Shown here: one piece after another, positions 45,338 through 56,037 of the stretch | Position numbering within the stretch: position 1 is the stretch's first letter | Layout of the letters: every line of letters starts with the position of its first letter | Assembly (NCBI RefSeq): GCF_041224595.1 | Contig: NZ_JBGFGN010000157.1 | Span: 1 to 64,000, forward strand | From: Donghicola sp041224595 | GTDB lineage: Bacteria; Pseudomonadota; Alphaproteobacteria; Rhodobacterales; Rhodobacteraceae | Length of the DNA: 64,000 nt | Reading direction: 5' to 3' | The notes under the pieces: generated by a model | What the model was told of the DNA's origin: nothing | Databases searched by the model: none | What the model saw: the letters and a program-made list of their open reading frames with translations, nothing else | Made by a program: the position numbers and the translations under genes

Positions 45338-45881
45338 CACAAACCTCCAGAACATCAGGGCGGGTTTTCAGAGCTTCGACCACGCGGTTTGCCATCTCGG
45401 GAACTGGCAGGCGCGGTTCGGATGCCACCCGCAGGTCAGCCTTGGCATAGACGGGCACGCGCTTGTGGTAGATTTCGGTCAATGTCGCCTTGGGATCGCG
45501 GGTTCGCAGCAGCGGGCGTGTGTTCTTGTGGCGCACGCGGTTCCACAAGGTTTGCAGCTCTGCATCCAGCCAGACCGACACGCCTTGGTCGTGAATCACC
45601 TCGCGGTTGCGAGCCTGAAGGAACGCACCGCCGCCGGTGCTGAGGATTGCGCCCTCGTTCGTGATCAAGCGCGAGATGACCTCGCTTTCCCGGGCACGAA
45701 AGAAATCCTCGCCATCGCGGGCAAAGATTTCAGGAATGCTCATGGCTGCTGCACGCTCGATTTCTTCGTCCGAATCCAGAAAAGGCACGTGCAGGCGTTC
45801 TGCCAAGGCGCGGCCCACGGCTGTTTTCCCGGCTCCCATCATCCCGATCAGAACGACAGTCTTTTTTAGGCGTAGTGTCAT
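45330..45881 (-). CDS. aroK: shikimate kinase
   Basis: Phosphorylates shikimate; a 183-aa NMP-kinase-like fold. Walker A LIGMMGAGKTAVGRAL, substrate Asp/Arg region FLDSDEEIERAAAMSI and FFRARESEV, then ILSTGGGAF. It precedes and overlaps aroB. Confidence 0.96.
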   Translation of the reverse strand: MTLRLKKTVVLIGMMGAGKTAVGRALAERLHVPFLDSDEEIERAAAMSIPEIFARDGEDFFRARESEVISRLITNEGAILSTGGGAFLQARNREVIHDQGVSVWLDAELQTLWNRVRHKNTRPLLRTRDPKATLTEIYHKRVPVYAKADLRVASEPRLPVPEMANRVVEALKTRPDVLEVCDD

Positions 45882-46007
45882 GGCTCCCGCTTCGGATCGT
45901 CGGCGTGTTCACGCTAAATTGCAATTCGACGCCTTCAATGACGTGAACTTGGCGGAAATGCCATATATAATCTGGGCCAAACCCAAACACATGAGAATGA
46001 GGGGACT

Positions 46008-46157
46008 ATGGGGCGCATCATTAAGTGGTTATTTTATCTGGTAGTTTTAGGCGGCATCGGGCTGATCTGTTATGCCTATGTCGGCCCGTTTTTGGGTGCC
46101 GATTTTTCTGCCCCCGCAGATGAAGTGCGTCAGGAGGTCATCCTGCATGTGGAATAA
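46008..46157 (+). CDS. small single-span membrane protein (49 aa), unknown function
   Basis: The frame starts MGRIIKWLFYLVVLGGIGLI, has one membrane helix (about residues 6-28) and ends in an acidic tail (PADEVRQEVILHVE). GAGGGG lies four bases before the ATG. The last 11 bases overlap the start of the next gene, whose AGGAGG ribosome binding site lies within this frame, so the two are translationally coupled. The charge pattern puts the tail outside the cytosol. No named family recognised. Confidence 0.75.
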   Translation: MGRIIKWLFYLVVLGGIGLICYAYVGPFLGADFSAPADEVRQEVILHVE

Positions 46158-47658
46158 GGCCGCCATTCTGGTGGCCCTGTGGCCGGGGCTTGCGATCGCG
46201 CAAGAGCCCTTGTCCGCAATAGACTGGCTGTCGAACTCGATCGAGGCCACCCCCATCGCAATGCCCCCTGCCAAAGACAATCTGGGTGGCAGCGAAATCC
46301 CTGAAGTGGTGGTCACTCCTTTGGGAGGGCCCTCGCCCGATGCGGCGGGACTGCTGGCGCGGTCTGTCACCGGTTTCCCCAGAGACCTGTGGTCCCAGAG
46401 CGACCCAGAGGATTTGGCCCGCCTGATGCGCCAGGCCGGAAATGCAGAGCTGCCCGCCATTCGCGCCCTGATGTTCACTCTGTTACTGGCCGAGGCCGAT
46501 GCGCCCACCGGTCTGCAACGCACCGGCGATTTTCTACAATTGCGTGTGGATCAGCTTTTGCGTCTTGGTGCCGTGGAACAGGCCGAGGCGCTGATGGAGC
46601 GCGCGGGAATCGACACGCCAGAGCTGTTTCAGCGCGCGTTCGATGCCTCTTTGCTGACTGGCAACGAAGACACGCGCTGCGCGGAGATCGACCGCAGGCC
46701 AGAACTGTCCGCCCGTTATCCGGCGCGAATCTTTTGTCTGGCACGGCGCGGAAACTGGAGCACCGCAGCGCTGGTTCTGGGCACAGCCGAAGCGCTTGGC
46801 ATGCTGACCCCTGCCGAGGATGCGCTGTTGGCTAGGTTCCTTGATCCTGACTTGTTCGAAGCGGACGACATGTTGGCATTTCCGGATGTGCCCACACCCT
46901 TGGAATTTCGGATGTTCGAGGCGATTGGCGAGCGTATGCCAACCGCCCCCCTACCCCGCGCCTTTGCTCACGCAGATCTGCGCCCCGTGGCAGGTTGGAA
47001 AGCCCAACTTGAGGCAGCAGAGCGTTTGACGCGCGCTGGCGCGCTGTCCGAGAACAGCTTTCTCGGCATCTATTCCGCCCGCCTGCCCGCTGCGTCCGGT
47101 GGCGTTTGGGACCGCGTCGAGGCAGTGCAGCGGTTTGAAACCGCCCTGAAACGCCGCGACAAGCAGGCGATCATCCGCACCCTGCCAGAGGCATGGCGCC
47201 GCATGGGCGAAGTGGGCCTACAGGTGCCCTTCGCCCGCCTTTTCGGCACTCGGCTTTTGGACATCGATCTGAATGGGGCGCATGAACGTCAGGCGCTTGA
47301 GGTTGCCCTTTTGTCCCCCGGTTATGAGGAAGCCGCGCGACGTTTGCCGAACATCACGCCGACCGACGCCATGCTGCGCGCTATTGCCTCGGGACGGATG
47401 CCGGACACGCCGCCTTCTCAACCGCAACTTCGGGCGATCTACGACGGATTTACCAACGACCCTTCGCGCCAATTGCAAGCCATGATCGACAACGGCGCCA
47501 TCGGCGAAGCGATCCTGAGCGCTATGGCCAAGCTGTCGCAAGACCTGCGCAGCGATCCGCGCCAGATCACAGAGGCGCTTTCGCTCTTTCGGGCAGTTGG
47601 ACTTGTCGGCACCGCGCGCTCCGTCGCGCTACAGCTGTTGCTATTGGAGACTGTCTGA
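46147..47658 (+). CDS. secreted helical-repeat protein of unknown function (503 aa)
   Basis: A signal peptide (MWNKAAILVALWPGLAIAQ, cleavage after AIA) is followed by about 480 residues that look entirely helical, with Ala/Leu-rich segments such as LLRLGAVEQAEALMERAG and FFL-poor helical pairs resembling TPR/HEAT-like solenoids. Two cysteines in the CAEIDRRPELSARYPARIFC region could form a disulfide. The start at 46147 overlaps the upstream 49-aa gene. It ends eight bases before xerD. I do not recognise a characterised family; a periplasmic scaffold role is a guess. Confidence 0.75.
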   Translation: MWNKAAILVALWPGLAIAQEPLSAIDWLSNSIEATPIAMPPAKDNLGGSEIPEVVVTPLGGPSPDAAGLLARSVTGFPRDLWSQSDPEDLARLMRQAGNAELPAIRALMFTLLLAEADAPTGLQRTGDFLQLRVDQLLRLGAVEQAEALMERAGIDTPELFQRAFDASLLTGNEDTRCAEIDRRPELSARYPARIFCLARRGNWSTAALVLGTAEALGMLTPAEDALLARFLDPDLFEADDMLAFPDVPTPLEFRMFEAIGERMPTAPLPRAFAHADLRPVAGWKAQLEAAERLTRAGALSENSFLGIYSARLPAASGGVWDRVEAVQRFETALKRRDKQAIIRTLPEAWRRMGEVGLQVPFARLFGTRLLDIDLNGAHERQALEVALLSPGYEEAARRLPNITPTDAMLRAIASGRMPDTPPSQPQLRAIYDGFTNDPSRQLQAMIDNGAIGEAILSAMAKLSQDLRSDPRQITEALSLFRAVGLVGTARSVALQLLLLETV

Positions 47659-47666
47659 GGGCTGGC

Positions 47667-48596
47667 ATGGAAGACCACCGCTGGATCTCCAGCTTTCTCG
47701 AAGCACAGGCCGCCGAACAGAACGCCGCAACGAACACGTTGCTGGCATATGGGCGGGATTTGAAAGATGCGGCAGACTGGTTGGCGCGGAACGGCAGCGG
47801 CTTTGGCACCGCGCGACGCAATGACCTAGAGAACTACCTGATTTTTTGCGAGGCGCAGGGCCTGTCCCAGTCCACGCGTGCGCGTCGCCTGTCTGCGCTA
47901 AAACAGTTGTTCCGCTTCGTACACGATGAGGGCTGGCGCGACACCAACCCCGCCATTCAGATCACCGGACCGGGAAAAGCGAAACGCCTGCCCAAGACCC
48001 TAAGCCAAGAGGACGTCACGCGCCTGCTAGATGCCGCTGCCGAGTCGGGCCGAAACCCCACCGAGCAGGCCCGCAACACCTGCTTGATGGAGCTGCTCTA
48101 CGGCACGGGAATGCGCGTGACAGAACTGGTGAGCTTGCCCGTCACGGCCACGCGCGGTGATCCCCGCATGCTCCTGATCAAGGGCAAAGGCGGCAAAGAA
48201 CGCATGGTTCCCCTGTCAGAACCTGCCCGCGACGCGCTGATCTTATGGCTCGAACACCGCGATGCCGCCGAAGAAGAGGCACGGCTGAAAGGCAAACCCA
48301 CCTCGCCCTACCTCTTCCCCTCGCGTGGCAAACTGGGGCACCTGACCCGCCACGCCTTCTACCTGATGATCAAGGATTTCGCCGTTCAGGGCGGCGTTTC
48401 GCCTTCGGCGGTCACGCCCCACACCCTGCGCCACGCCTTTGCGACTCACCTCTTGGCCAATGGCGCTGACCTGCGTGCAATCCAGACGCTTCTGGGCCAC
48501 GCAGACCTTGGCACCACGGAAATCTACACGCATGTTCTGGAAGAGCGGCTGAAATCGCTGGTTTTCGAACATCACCCCTTGGCGAAAGGCCCATAA
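47667..48596 (+). CDS. xerD: site-specific tyrosine recombinase XerD
   Basis: Resolves chromosome dimers at dif with XerC; 309 aa. Catalytic residues are all present: Arg150 (GTGMRVTEL), Lys174 in IKGKGGKER, His252 and Arg255 (PHTLRHAFATHLL), His278 (LLGHADLGTTEIYTH) and Tyr287. The N-terminal SAM-like domain has NTLLAYGRDL. Size, absence of phage features and position next to aroK/aroB, as in related alphaproteobacteria, favour XerD over a mobile integrase. A separate xerC would be expected elsewhere. Confidence 0.92.
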   Translation: MEDHRWISSFLEAQAAEQNAATNTLLAYGRDLKDAADWLARNGSGFGTARRNDLENYLIFCEAQGLSQSTRARRLSALKQLFRFVHDEGWRDTNPAIQITGPGKAKRLPKTLSQEDVTRLLDAAAESGRNPTEQARNTCLMELLYGTGMRVTELVSLPVTATRGDPRMLLIKGKGGKERMVPLSEPARDALILWLEHRDAAEEEARLKGKPTSPYLFPSRGKLGHLTRHAFYLMIKDFAVQGGVSPSAVTPHTLRHAFATHLLANGADLRAIQTLLGHADLGTTEIYTHVLEERLKSLVFEHHPLAKGP

Positions 48597-48632
48597 AGCG
48601 CCATCTGCCCCCAAAACACTTCTGAGAGACTT

Positions 48633-49925
48633 ATGGACACCTCCCTATTTGACGCTTCGTTCTGGACGACCGCCGGTGGCATTTTGCTGCTTCTGGTTTT
48701 CTCTGGTCTGTTTTCGGGTTCGGAAACCGCGCTGACAGCCGCCTCGCGCGGGAAACTGCGGGCCAACGCGGACAAAGGGTCCAAGGGCGCGGAACAAGCG
48801 CTCAAGATCACCGAAGACAATGAACGTCTGATCGGCTCGGTCCTTCTCGGGAACAACCTTGTAAACATTCTGGCGACATCGCTGGCAACCGCGCTCTTTA
48901 CCCGTCTCTTCGGGGAATCGGGCGTCGCGCTGGCGACAATGGTAATGACCCTGCTGGTTCTGATCTTTGCCGAGGTGCTGCCAAAAACCTACGCGATCAC
49001 TAATGCCGAGGTGGCCGCCGCCCGTGCAGCCCCCATGATCACCCTGATCGTCAAAGTTTTTTCGCCCATCGTTTCAGCCGTCCGCGCTTTGGTCCGCTTG
49101 GTGCTGCGTATGTTCGGCGTCCAGATCGACCCTGACAGCCAAATTCTCGCCGTGCGCGAAGAGATCGCAGGCGCCCTGCACCTCGGTCACTCCGAAGGGG
49201 TGGTCGAGAAAGAGGACCGCGACCGTATCCTTGGGGCACTCGACCTGAACGACCGCTATGTCGAAGAGGTCATGCTGCACCGTTCCTCGATCGAGATGAT
49301 CAATGCCGAGGACTCGATCGAAGACATTCTTGCCCAGTGTCTGGAAAGCAATCACACCCGCCTGCCCCTGTTCAAAGGCGATCAAGAGAACATCATTGGC
49401 GTGGTCCATGCCAAGGACCTGATGCGCGCGATGGACACCATTCTGCGCGATGAAGAGGCGATGAAAGCCTTTGACATCGCAAGTGTTGCGATGAAGCCGT
49501 ATTTCATTCCCGACACCACCTCGCTGGACGAACAGATGCGCCAGTTCCTGCGCCGCCGCACGCACTTTGCGCTGGTGGTGGACGAGTACGGCAGCATCGA
49601 AGGCCTGATCACGCTGGAAGACATCCTCGAAGAGATCGTTGGTCAGATCACCGACGAATTCGACGCCGAGGCTGAACTGCCGATCAAGAAGGCCGAGGAT
49701 GGCACCTATATCGTCGAGGGCCACATGACGATCCGCGACCTGAACCGTGCGACCGAATGGAACCTGCCGGACGACGAGGCGAACACCATCGCAGGCCTTG
49801 TGATCCACGAAGCACAGACCATTCCGACCCCCGGTCAGGTGTTCAGCTTCCACGGCTTCCGCTTCCTTGTTCTGGCGCGCGAGGCCAACCGTATCACCAA
49901 GCTGAAGATCCGCCCCCTGCAGTAA
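48633..49925 (+). CDS. CNNM/CorC-HlyC-type membrane protein (DUF21-CBS-CorC_HlyC)
   Basis: A 430-aa protein with a DUF21/CNNM transmembrane domain (four segments, residues 10-150, with SGLFSGSETALTAASRGKL), a CBS pair (about 205-340: MINAEDSIEDILAQCL and LVVDEYGSIEGLITLEDILEEIVG) and a C-terminal CorC_HlyC domain. Members are linked to magnesium and cobalt efflux or magnesium homeostasis; 'hemolysin' in older names is misleading. Starts 36 bases after xerD. Confidence 0.92.
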   Translation: MDTSLFDASFWTTAGGILLLLVFSGLFSGSETALTAASRGKLRANADKGSKGAEQALKITEDNERLIGSVLLGNNLVNILATSLATALFTRLFGESGVALATMVMTLLVLIFAEVLPKTYAITNAEVAAARAAPMITLIVKVFSPIVSAVRALVRLVLRMFGVQIDPDSQILAVREEIAGALHLGHSEGVVEKEDRDRILGALDLNDRYVEEVMLHRSSIEMINAEDSIEDILAQCLESNHTRLPLFKGDQENIIGVVHAKDLMRAMDTILRDEEAMKAFDIASVAMKPYFIPDTTSLDEQMRQFLRRRTHFALVVDEYGSIEGLITLEDILEEIVGQITDEFDAEAELPIKKAEDGTYIVEGHMTIRDLNRATEWNLPDDEANTIAGLVIHEAQTIPTPGQVFSFHGFRFLVLAREANRITKLKIRPLQ

Positions 49926-49958
49926 GGGCTGGACAGTCCGCCGCGTTCCGGCCACTTT

Positions 49959-49974
49959 CTGAACAACCGTTCAG
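49959..49974. promoter_or_regulatory. palindromic operator candidate upstream of the SDR gene
   Basis: CTGAACAACCGTTCAG is a perfect inverted repeat with a 4-base centre, 17 bases before the SDR start codon. TetR-family regulators of acyl-CoA or amino-acid catabolism genes commonly bind sites of this form. No regulator gene is adjacent. Confidence 0.5.
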
Positions 49975-49991
49975 TTAGGGGAGGAACTCGG

Positions 49992-50743
49992 ATGGATTTG
50001 ACAGGCGTAAAGGCTGTCGTGACCGGCGGCGCATCGGGATTGGGCAACGCCACGGCTCGGTTTTTGGCGGCATCGGGCGCGCAGGTGGTCCTGCTGGACC
50101 GCGACACCACGCGCGGTACAGAACAGGCCGCAGAGATCGGGGCGGGCTTTCAGAAATGTGATGTGACGGACGAAGGGTCGGTGCAGGCGGCCCTAACCGC
50201 CGCGGCGGACCACATGGGCGGGCTGACCGCAGCGATCAACTGCGCGGGCATTGCGACCGCGGAAAAGACTTTGGGCCGGAATGGGCCCCATGGGCTGGAC
50301 AGCTGGAAACGCACGATCGACATCAACCTGACTGGCAGCTTTAACGTTGGACGCTTAGCAGCTGAAATCATGTCGAAAAACGCGCCAGATGCGGGCGGAC
50401 AGCGCGGCGTGATCGTCAACACCGCGTCCATCGCTGCATTCGAGGGGCAAAAGGGCCAAGCCGCCTATGCCGCCTCCAAAGGAGGGATCGCGGCGCTGGC
50501 CCTACCCATGGCGCGCGACTTGGCATCGGTTGGGGTACGCTGCATGGCGATCGCGCCGGGCATCTTCCGCACGCCGATGCTGGAAAGTCTGGGCCAAGAG
50601 GTCATGGACGGTCTGGCCGCTGACGTGACCTTTCCCAAGCGGCTGGGGGACCCGCAGGAATACGCGCGCACCGTCGGGTTCATCCTGACCTGCCCCTATT
50701 TGAACGGGTCGGTCATCCGGATCGACGGCGCGCTACGAATGCC

Positions 50744-50747
<4 letters not shown>
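49992..50747 (+). CDS. short-chain dehydrogenase, 3-hydroxyacyl-CoA dehydrogenase type 2-like
   Basis: A 251-aa classical SDR. NAD site VVTGGASGLGNATARFLA, the NCAG motif (INCAGIATAEKT) and catalytic Ser-Tyr-Lys in NTASIAAFEGQKGQAAYAASKGG (Tyr and Lys in the YAASK part). The GRNGPHGLDSWKRTIDINLTG and C-terminal LNGSVIRIDGALRM patterns fit the HSD17B10-like group that oxidises 3-hydroxyacyl-CoA (2-methyl-3-hydroxybutyryl-CoA in isoleucine breakdown). Substrate inferred. Its stop overlaps that of the convergent ABC-F gene within TTAA. Confidence 0.85.
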
Positions 50748-52567
<1,820 letters not shown>

Positions 52568-52606
52568 GGCATCGCGCTATCCCCGCCCCGCATCCGCGTC
52601 AAGGGG

Positions 52607-53359
52607 TCAGCCTGCGACGGCGCGCAGCAGCTTCTTGCGCGCGGGGGGAATCGCGGCGATTTCAACACCGGTAAAGACATGAAGCGTATTCATCTGGGCA
52701 TCGACAACCGCATGGTCACTGACCCAGCCACCCATCATCAGATAGGTCTTGAGCAGCGGCGGCATACGGCGCATCGCCAGTTTCGCATCTGGCTTGCGGC
52801 GCAGACGAGCGGCAAAGCGAAACACGTTGGGCGCCTTGACCTTGGGCAGCCAGCGTTTGGGGCCAAGGTGACGCTCTTTGAGTAGGGCAAAGGCGTCGAA
52901 GTATTCCTGCGCGTCAGTCCCGCGAAAGCTTGAGCACCCAAACAGCATCTCAACGCCCGTTTCGTCCACATAGCGGGTCATCGCCCCCCACGCGACTCGG
53001 AGGATGTCAGGATCCGTCAGATCTGGATGAATACAAAACCGCCCCATCTCGACCATCTTGCCCGAGTACGCCTCCAGCGCGGCCAGATCATAGTACTGCG
53101 CGGCGTAACTGCGGGAAATCTCGGACCCAGAGGTCAGATGCAGCATTCGAAAACAGCAGACCAGCGCGCCAGTGCGCTGATCCTCTACCAACATGTGATG
53201 GCAGATACCGTCGTAATCGTCTGCATCCAGACCGTCCGTGGATGCCTCGGCTCCTGTTTCAGCCACAAATGCCAAGTAGCGCAGGCGCTGCGCGGACTCT
53301 ATGTCAGCTGGCGTCTCGGCCAGACGGGTGCGATAGCTTCCCTTTATCATGTTCAGCAT
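52607..53359 (-). CDS. olsB: GNAT-fold N-acyltransferase, ornithine lipid synthesis type (OlsB-like)
   Basis: A 250-aa acyl-ACP-dependent acyltransferase. The N-terminal GSYRTRLAETPADIESAQRLRY, the core CFRMLHLTSGSEISRSYAAQYYD and VEMGRFCIHPDLTDPDILRVAWG match OlsB/hemolysin-like GNAT proteins that put a 3-hydroxyacyl chain on the alpha-amino group of ornithine. The second enzyme, OlsA, is not in the window. Start at 53359 (MLNMIKGSY) is preferred; an ATG three codons later is possible. Confidence 0.8.
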   Translation of the reverse strand: MLNMIKGSYRTRLAETPADIESAQRLRYLAFVAETGAEASTDGLDADDYDGICHHMLVEDQRTGALVCCFRMLHLTSGSEISRSYAAQYYDLAALEAYSGKMVEMGRFCIHPDLTDPDILRVAWGAMTRYVDETGVEMLFGCSSFRGTDAQEYFDAFALLKERHLGPKRWLPKVKAPNVFRFAARLRRKPDAKLAMRRMPPLLKTYLMMGGWVSDHAVVDAQMNTLHVFTGVEIAAIPPARKKLLRAVAG

Positions 53360-53430
53360 CACAGGCACCTGCAGCGGAAGGTTTTGACCCACCTAGCATA
53401 CAGCCTGCGACGCCTACGTGACAGGGAAAG

Positions 53431-53886
53431 TTAATTGCCCAGAGCTTGGCTCAGGTCCAGACCGCCAACGTTTCCGAAGAGCTGGGTCAGGAAGGGAACG
53501 TCGTCTGCGTTGCTGCCGGTCACACGGCGCGACAGGGGCACAACTTTGCCGTCCTGAAGGGTGTAACGTTCGACATTCGAAACCACGCCGGCGTCATCGA
53601 ACCGGATTGCAACGATCTGACGATCCACAATCTCGGGCTCGCGCATGCCGTAGCTGCGCACATTTTTCGACACATAGTAGTAGGCATCACTGCGCGCCAC
53701 ACCAGAGGTGGTCGGGGTGCCAATCACCTCGGCCACGGTGTCACGCGTATCCACGCCCACGAGAATGTTCGCCAGATCGTCGTCCGAGGGCGTATACCCA
53801 TGCAAACGGTACTGCGCCACACACCCTGCGACGGCGATCACTGCTGCCAGGCAGGTCGCCCGTCCCATCCATTTAACCGCTCGCAT
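53431..53886 (-). CDS. bamE: outer membrane protein assembly factor BamE (SmpA/OmlA lipoprotein)
   Basis: A 151-aa lipoprotein with signal peptide and lipobox VAGC (Cys22). The BamE fold is recognised by TPSDDDLANILVGVDTRDTV, VIGTPTTSGV and AYYYVSKNVRSYG. It stabilises the BAM complex with BamA, whose gene is 20 kb away in this window. Divergent from yceD across about 73 bases. Confidence 0.9.
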   Translation of the reverse strand: MRAVKWMGRATCLAAVIAVAGCVAQYRLHGYTPSDDDLANILVGVDTRDTVAEVIGTPTTSGVARSDAYYYVSKNVRSYGMREPEIVDRQIVAIRFDDAGVVSNVERYTLQDGKVVPLSRRVTGSNADDVPFLTQLFGNVGGLDLSQALGN

Positions 53887-53899
53887 CCTGCTGCCCCTA

Positions 53900-53928
53900 T
53901 TGAACTCGACATGTATTAGCTTTTATCC
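53900..53928 (+). promoter_or_regulatory. putative sigma70 promoter for the yceD-rpmF unit
   Basis: TTGAAC at 53900-53905 and TTATCC at 53923-53928 are 17 bases apart, 30 bases before the yceD start. It is the only clear -35/-10 pair in the short bamE-yceD gap. Motif evidence only. Confidence 0.35.
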
Positions 53929-53959
53929 CGATTACATAAGGAAAGGCACCGGTTCAAGA

Positions 53960-54523
53960 ATGCAAGACTCAGCTCCCCTACCGCAGCACATATTGCGGAT
54001 CGCGGATTTGCCCCAGCGCAAACCCACTCGCGTCACCCTGACGCCCACCCCCGAGGAAATGCGCGCCGTTGCCTCTGATCTGGGTCTGGATGGCCTGCGA
54101 AAGCTACGATTCGAGGCTGAACTGTCCCCGATGGGCAAGACAGACTGGCGGCTCAAGGGCACCTTGGGCGCGACTGTAGTCCAGCCCTGCGTGGTCACGC
54201 TAGAGCCTGTGACGACGCGGATCGACACGGGAATCGAGCTGACATATTTGGCGGATTTGCCCGAAATCGAGGGCGAGGAAGTAGAAATGCCCGAGGACGA
54301 GTCAGTCGAACGTCTGCCCGCGGCGATCGACATCGCAGAAGTCATGATCGAGTCGCTGGCGTTGAACATCCCGCTTTATCCCCGCGCCGAGGGCACAGAT
54401 CCGGTCGAAATGCAGGTGACTGAGCCCGGCAAGAAGGCGATGACGGATGAAGATGCCAAGCCTTTCGCTGGCTTAGCAGCCCTTCGGGATAAATTAGGCG
54501 GGGACAGCGGGGAAAATTCCTGA
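53960..54523 (+). CDS. YceD/DUF177 family protein
   Basis: A 187-aa protein of the YceD family, almost always encoded directly before rpmF. Family marks: the TLGATVVQPCVVTLEPV strand with its Cys, LTYLADLPEIEGEEVEMPEDE acidic stretch and LNIPLYPRA. Start MQDSAPLPQHILRIADLP at 53960. It has been linked to 23S rRNA accumulation in plants and bacteria, but its mechanism is not settled. Confidence 0.9.
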   Translation: MQDSAPLPQHILRIADLPQRKPTRVTLTPTPEEMRAVASDLGLDGLRKLRFEAELSPMGKTDWRLKGTLGATVVQPCVVTLEPVTTRIDTGIELTYLADLPEIEGEEVEMPEDESVERLPAAIDIAEVMIESLALNIPLYPRAEGTDPVEMQVTEPGKKAMTDEDAKPFAGLAALRDKLGGDSGENS

Positions 54524-54581
54524 TACCCCCTTGCAGAACGCCGGAAAAAAGGTATTTTCCGCGCCTCATCGAAATTTTGGG

Positions 54582-54610
54582 TTGGACACGGACTGCGCCT
54601 AGGACTATAG
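54582..54610 (+). promoter_or_regulatory. putative sigma70 promoter for rpmF
   Basis: TTGGAC (54582-54587) and CTATAG (54605-54610) with a 17-base spacer, 85 bases before the rpmF start codon, in a 171-base gap. A hairpin (CGGAAAA / TTTTCCG, 54542-54561) lies just upstream of it. Suggests that rpmF-plsX-fabH can be transcribed apart from yceD. Confidence 0.45.
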
Positions 54611-54694
54611 GCCCCGTCAACCCGCAACGACGCCGGGCAACGCCCCAGACTGACAACTCCGGGCCCCGCCCGCCTAAAGCATAGAGGTAGGACA

Positions 54695-54901
54695 ATGGCT
54701 GTCCAACAGAACAAAGTTTCGAAATCGCGCCGCAACAACCGCCGTGCCCATGACGCTCTGGTTGCAGGCAACCCCAACGAGTGCACCAACTGTGGCGAGC
54801 TGAAGCGCCCCCACCACGTGTGCCCCTCGTGCGGCCACTACGACGATCGTGAAGTCGTAGCGCTGAACAACGAGATCGATCTGGACGAAGACGCAGCGTA
54901 A
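54695..54901 (+). CDS. rpmF: 50S ribosomal protein L32
   Basis: A 68-aa ribosomal protein. MAVQQNKVSKSRRNNRRAHD is the basic N terminus, and the zinc ribbon has two CxxC pairs (CTNCGELKRPHHVCPSCGHY), so this is the zinc-binding (C+) form. Followed after 28 bases by plsX, the common order linking ribosome and lipid synthesis. Confidence 0.98.
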   Translation: MAVQQNKVSKSRRNNRRAHDALVAGNPNECTNCGELKRPHHVCPSCGHYDDREVVALNNEIDLDEDAA

Positions 54902-54929
54902 GCTTCTTCTTTGAGAGAACGGGCGACCC

Positions 54930-56021
54930 ATGACTGCGACCCAGACTCCTGAGCGCGCGGACGCCCGTACCGTTACCCTATCCATTGACGCAATGGGTGG
55001 GGATCGAGGGCCTTCGGTTGTGATCGACGGTCTTGCGCTCTCGGCAGAGAAAAACCCCGACATCCGCTTTGTTGTGCATGGTCCAGCCGCCGAGCTGGAG
55101 CGTTTGATCGCGCGAAAGCGTGGTCTGGCAGAGCGATGCACCGTGCGCGACGCCGCTGGCGTCGTCAGCATGGAAGACAAACCCAGCCAAGTGATGCGCC
55201 ATGGCAAGGGAACTTCGATGTTCTCTGCCATCGATGCTGTCCGCAATGGCGAGGCTGATGTCTGCGTGAGCTGCGGCAACACCGGTGCCCTGATGGCGCT
55301 GTCGATGGTCCGCCTGCGCAAACTCCCCGGTGTGAACCGTCCTGCGATTGCTGTGCTCTGGCCCTCCCGGAACCCGATGGGGTTCAACGTCATGCTCGAC
55401 GTCGGAGCAGACATCCGCGCGGATGAAGAGGACTTGCTGCAATATGCGCTGATGGGCGCCTCTTACGCACGCAATGGTCTGGATCTGGCCCGCCCCCGTA
55501 TCGGCCTGCTGAACGTAGGCACCGAAGAGCACAAGGGTCGTGCCGAGATGAAAGTCGCGCATGACCTGATCGAAGCCAATGCCGAGGCAGGGAATTTTGA
55601 CTTCGTCGGTTTTGTCGAAGGCGGCGACATCCCCTCGGACAAAGTCGACGTCATCGTCACCGATGGCTTTACCGGCAATATCGCACTCAAGACCGGCGAA
55701 GGCACCGCGAGCCTCATCCGTACTTTGCTGAAAGAAGCGTTCGAGTACAGCTTCTTGTCCAAGATCGCGGCCCTGCTTGCTCTGACATCGCTAAAGCGTC
55801 TGCAAAAACGTATCGATCCGCGCCGTGTGAATGGCGGCGTTTTCTTGGGGCTTAATGGGACCGTGGTGAAATCACACGGCTCTGCCGATTCGACCGGAGT
55901 ATCGGCCGCCGTGAAGCTGGCCTTCCAACTGGCACAGAGCGGATTTACGAACAAACTCGCCGCGCGGGTTGCATCTGCAGCAACGCTGGCACAGGATGCG
56001 CGAAACATAAACGATAACTAA
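54930..56021 (+). CDS. plsX: phosphate acyltransferase PlsX
   Basis: Makes acyl-phosphate from acyl-ACP for phospholipid synthesis; 363 aa. Signature blocks: VTLSIDAMGGDRGPSVVIDG, the CVSCGNTGALMALS loop, NVMLDVGAD and VIVTDGFTGNIALKTGEG. Between rpmF and fabH, 16 bases before the latter. Confidence 0.97.
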   Translation: MTATQTPERADARTVTLSIDAMGGDRGPSVVIDGLALSAEKNPDIRFVVHGPAAELERLIARKRGLAERCTVRDAAGVVSMEDKPSQVMRHGKGTSMFSAIDAVRNGEADVCVSCGNTGALMALSMVRLRKLPGVNRPAIAVLWPSRNPMGFNVMLDVGADIRADEEDLLQYALMGASYARNGLDLARPRIGLLNVGTEEHKGRAEMKVAHDLIEANAEAGNFDFVGFVEGGDIPSDKVDVIVTDGFTGNIALKTGEGTASLIRTLLKEAFEYSFLSKIAALLALTSLKRLQKRIDPRRVNGGVFLGLNGTVVKSHGSADSTGVSAAVKLAFQLAQSGFTNKLAARVASAATLAQDARNINDN

Positions 56022-56037
56022 AAACGGTTCTAAATAG

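Noticed and set aside
47667..48596. XerD-type gene considered as a phage or island integrase
   Set aside because: Standard XerD length and residues, tight operon context and no tRNA or att-like repeat next to it.
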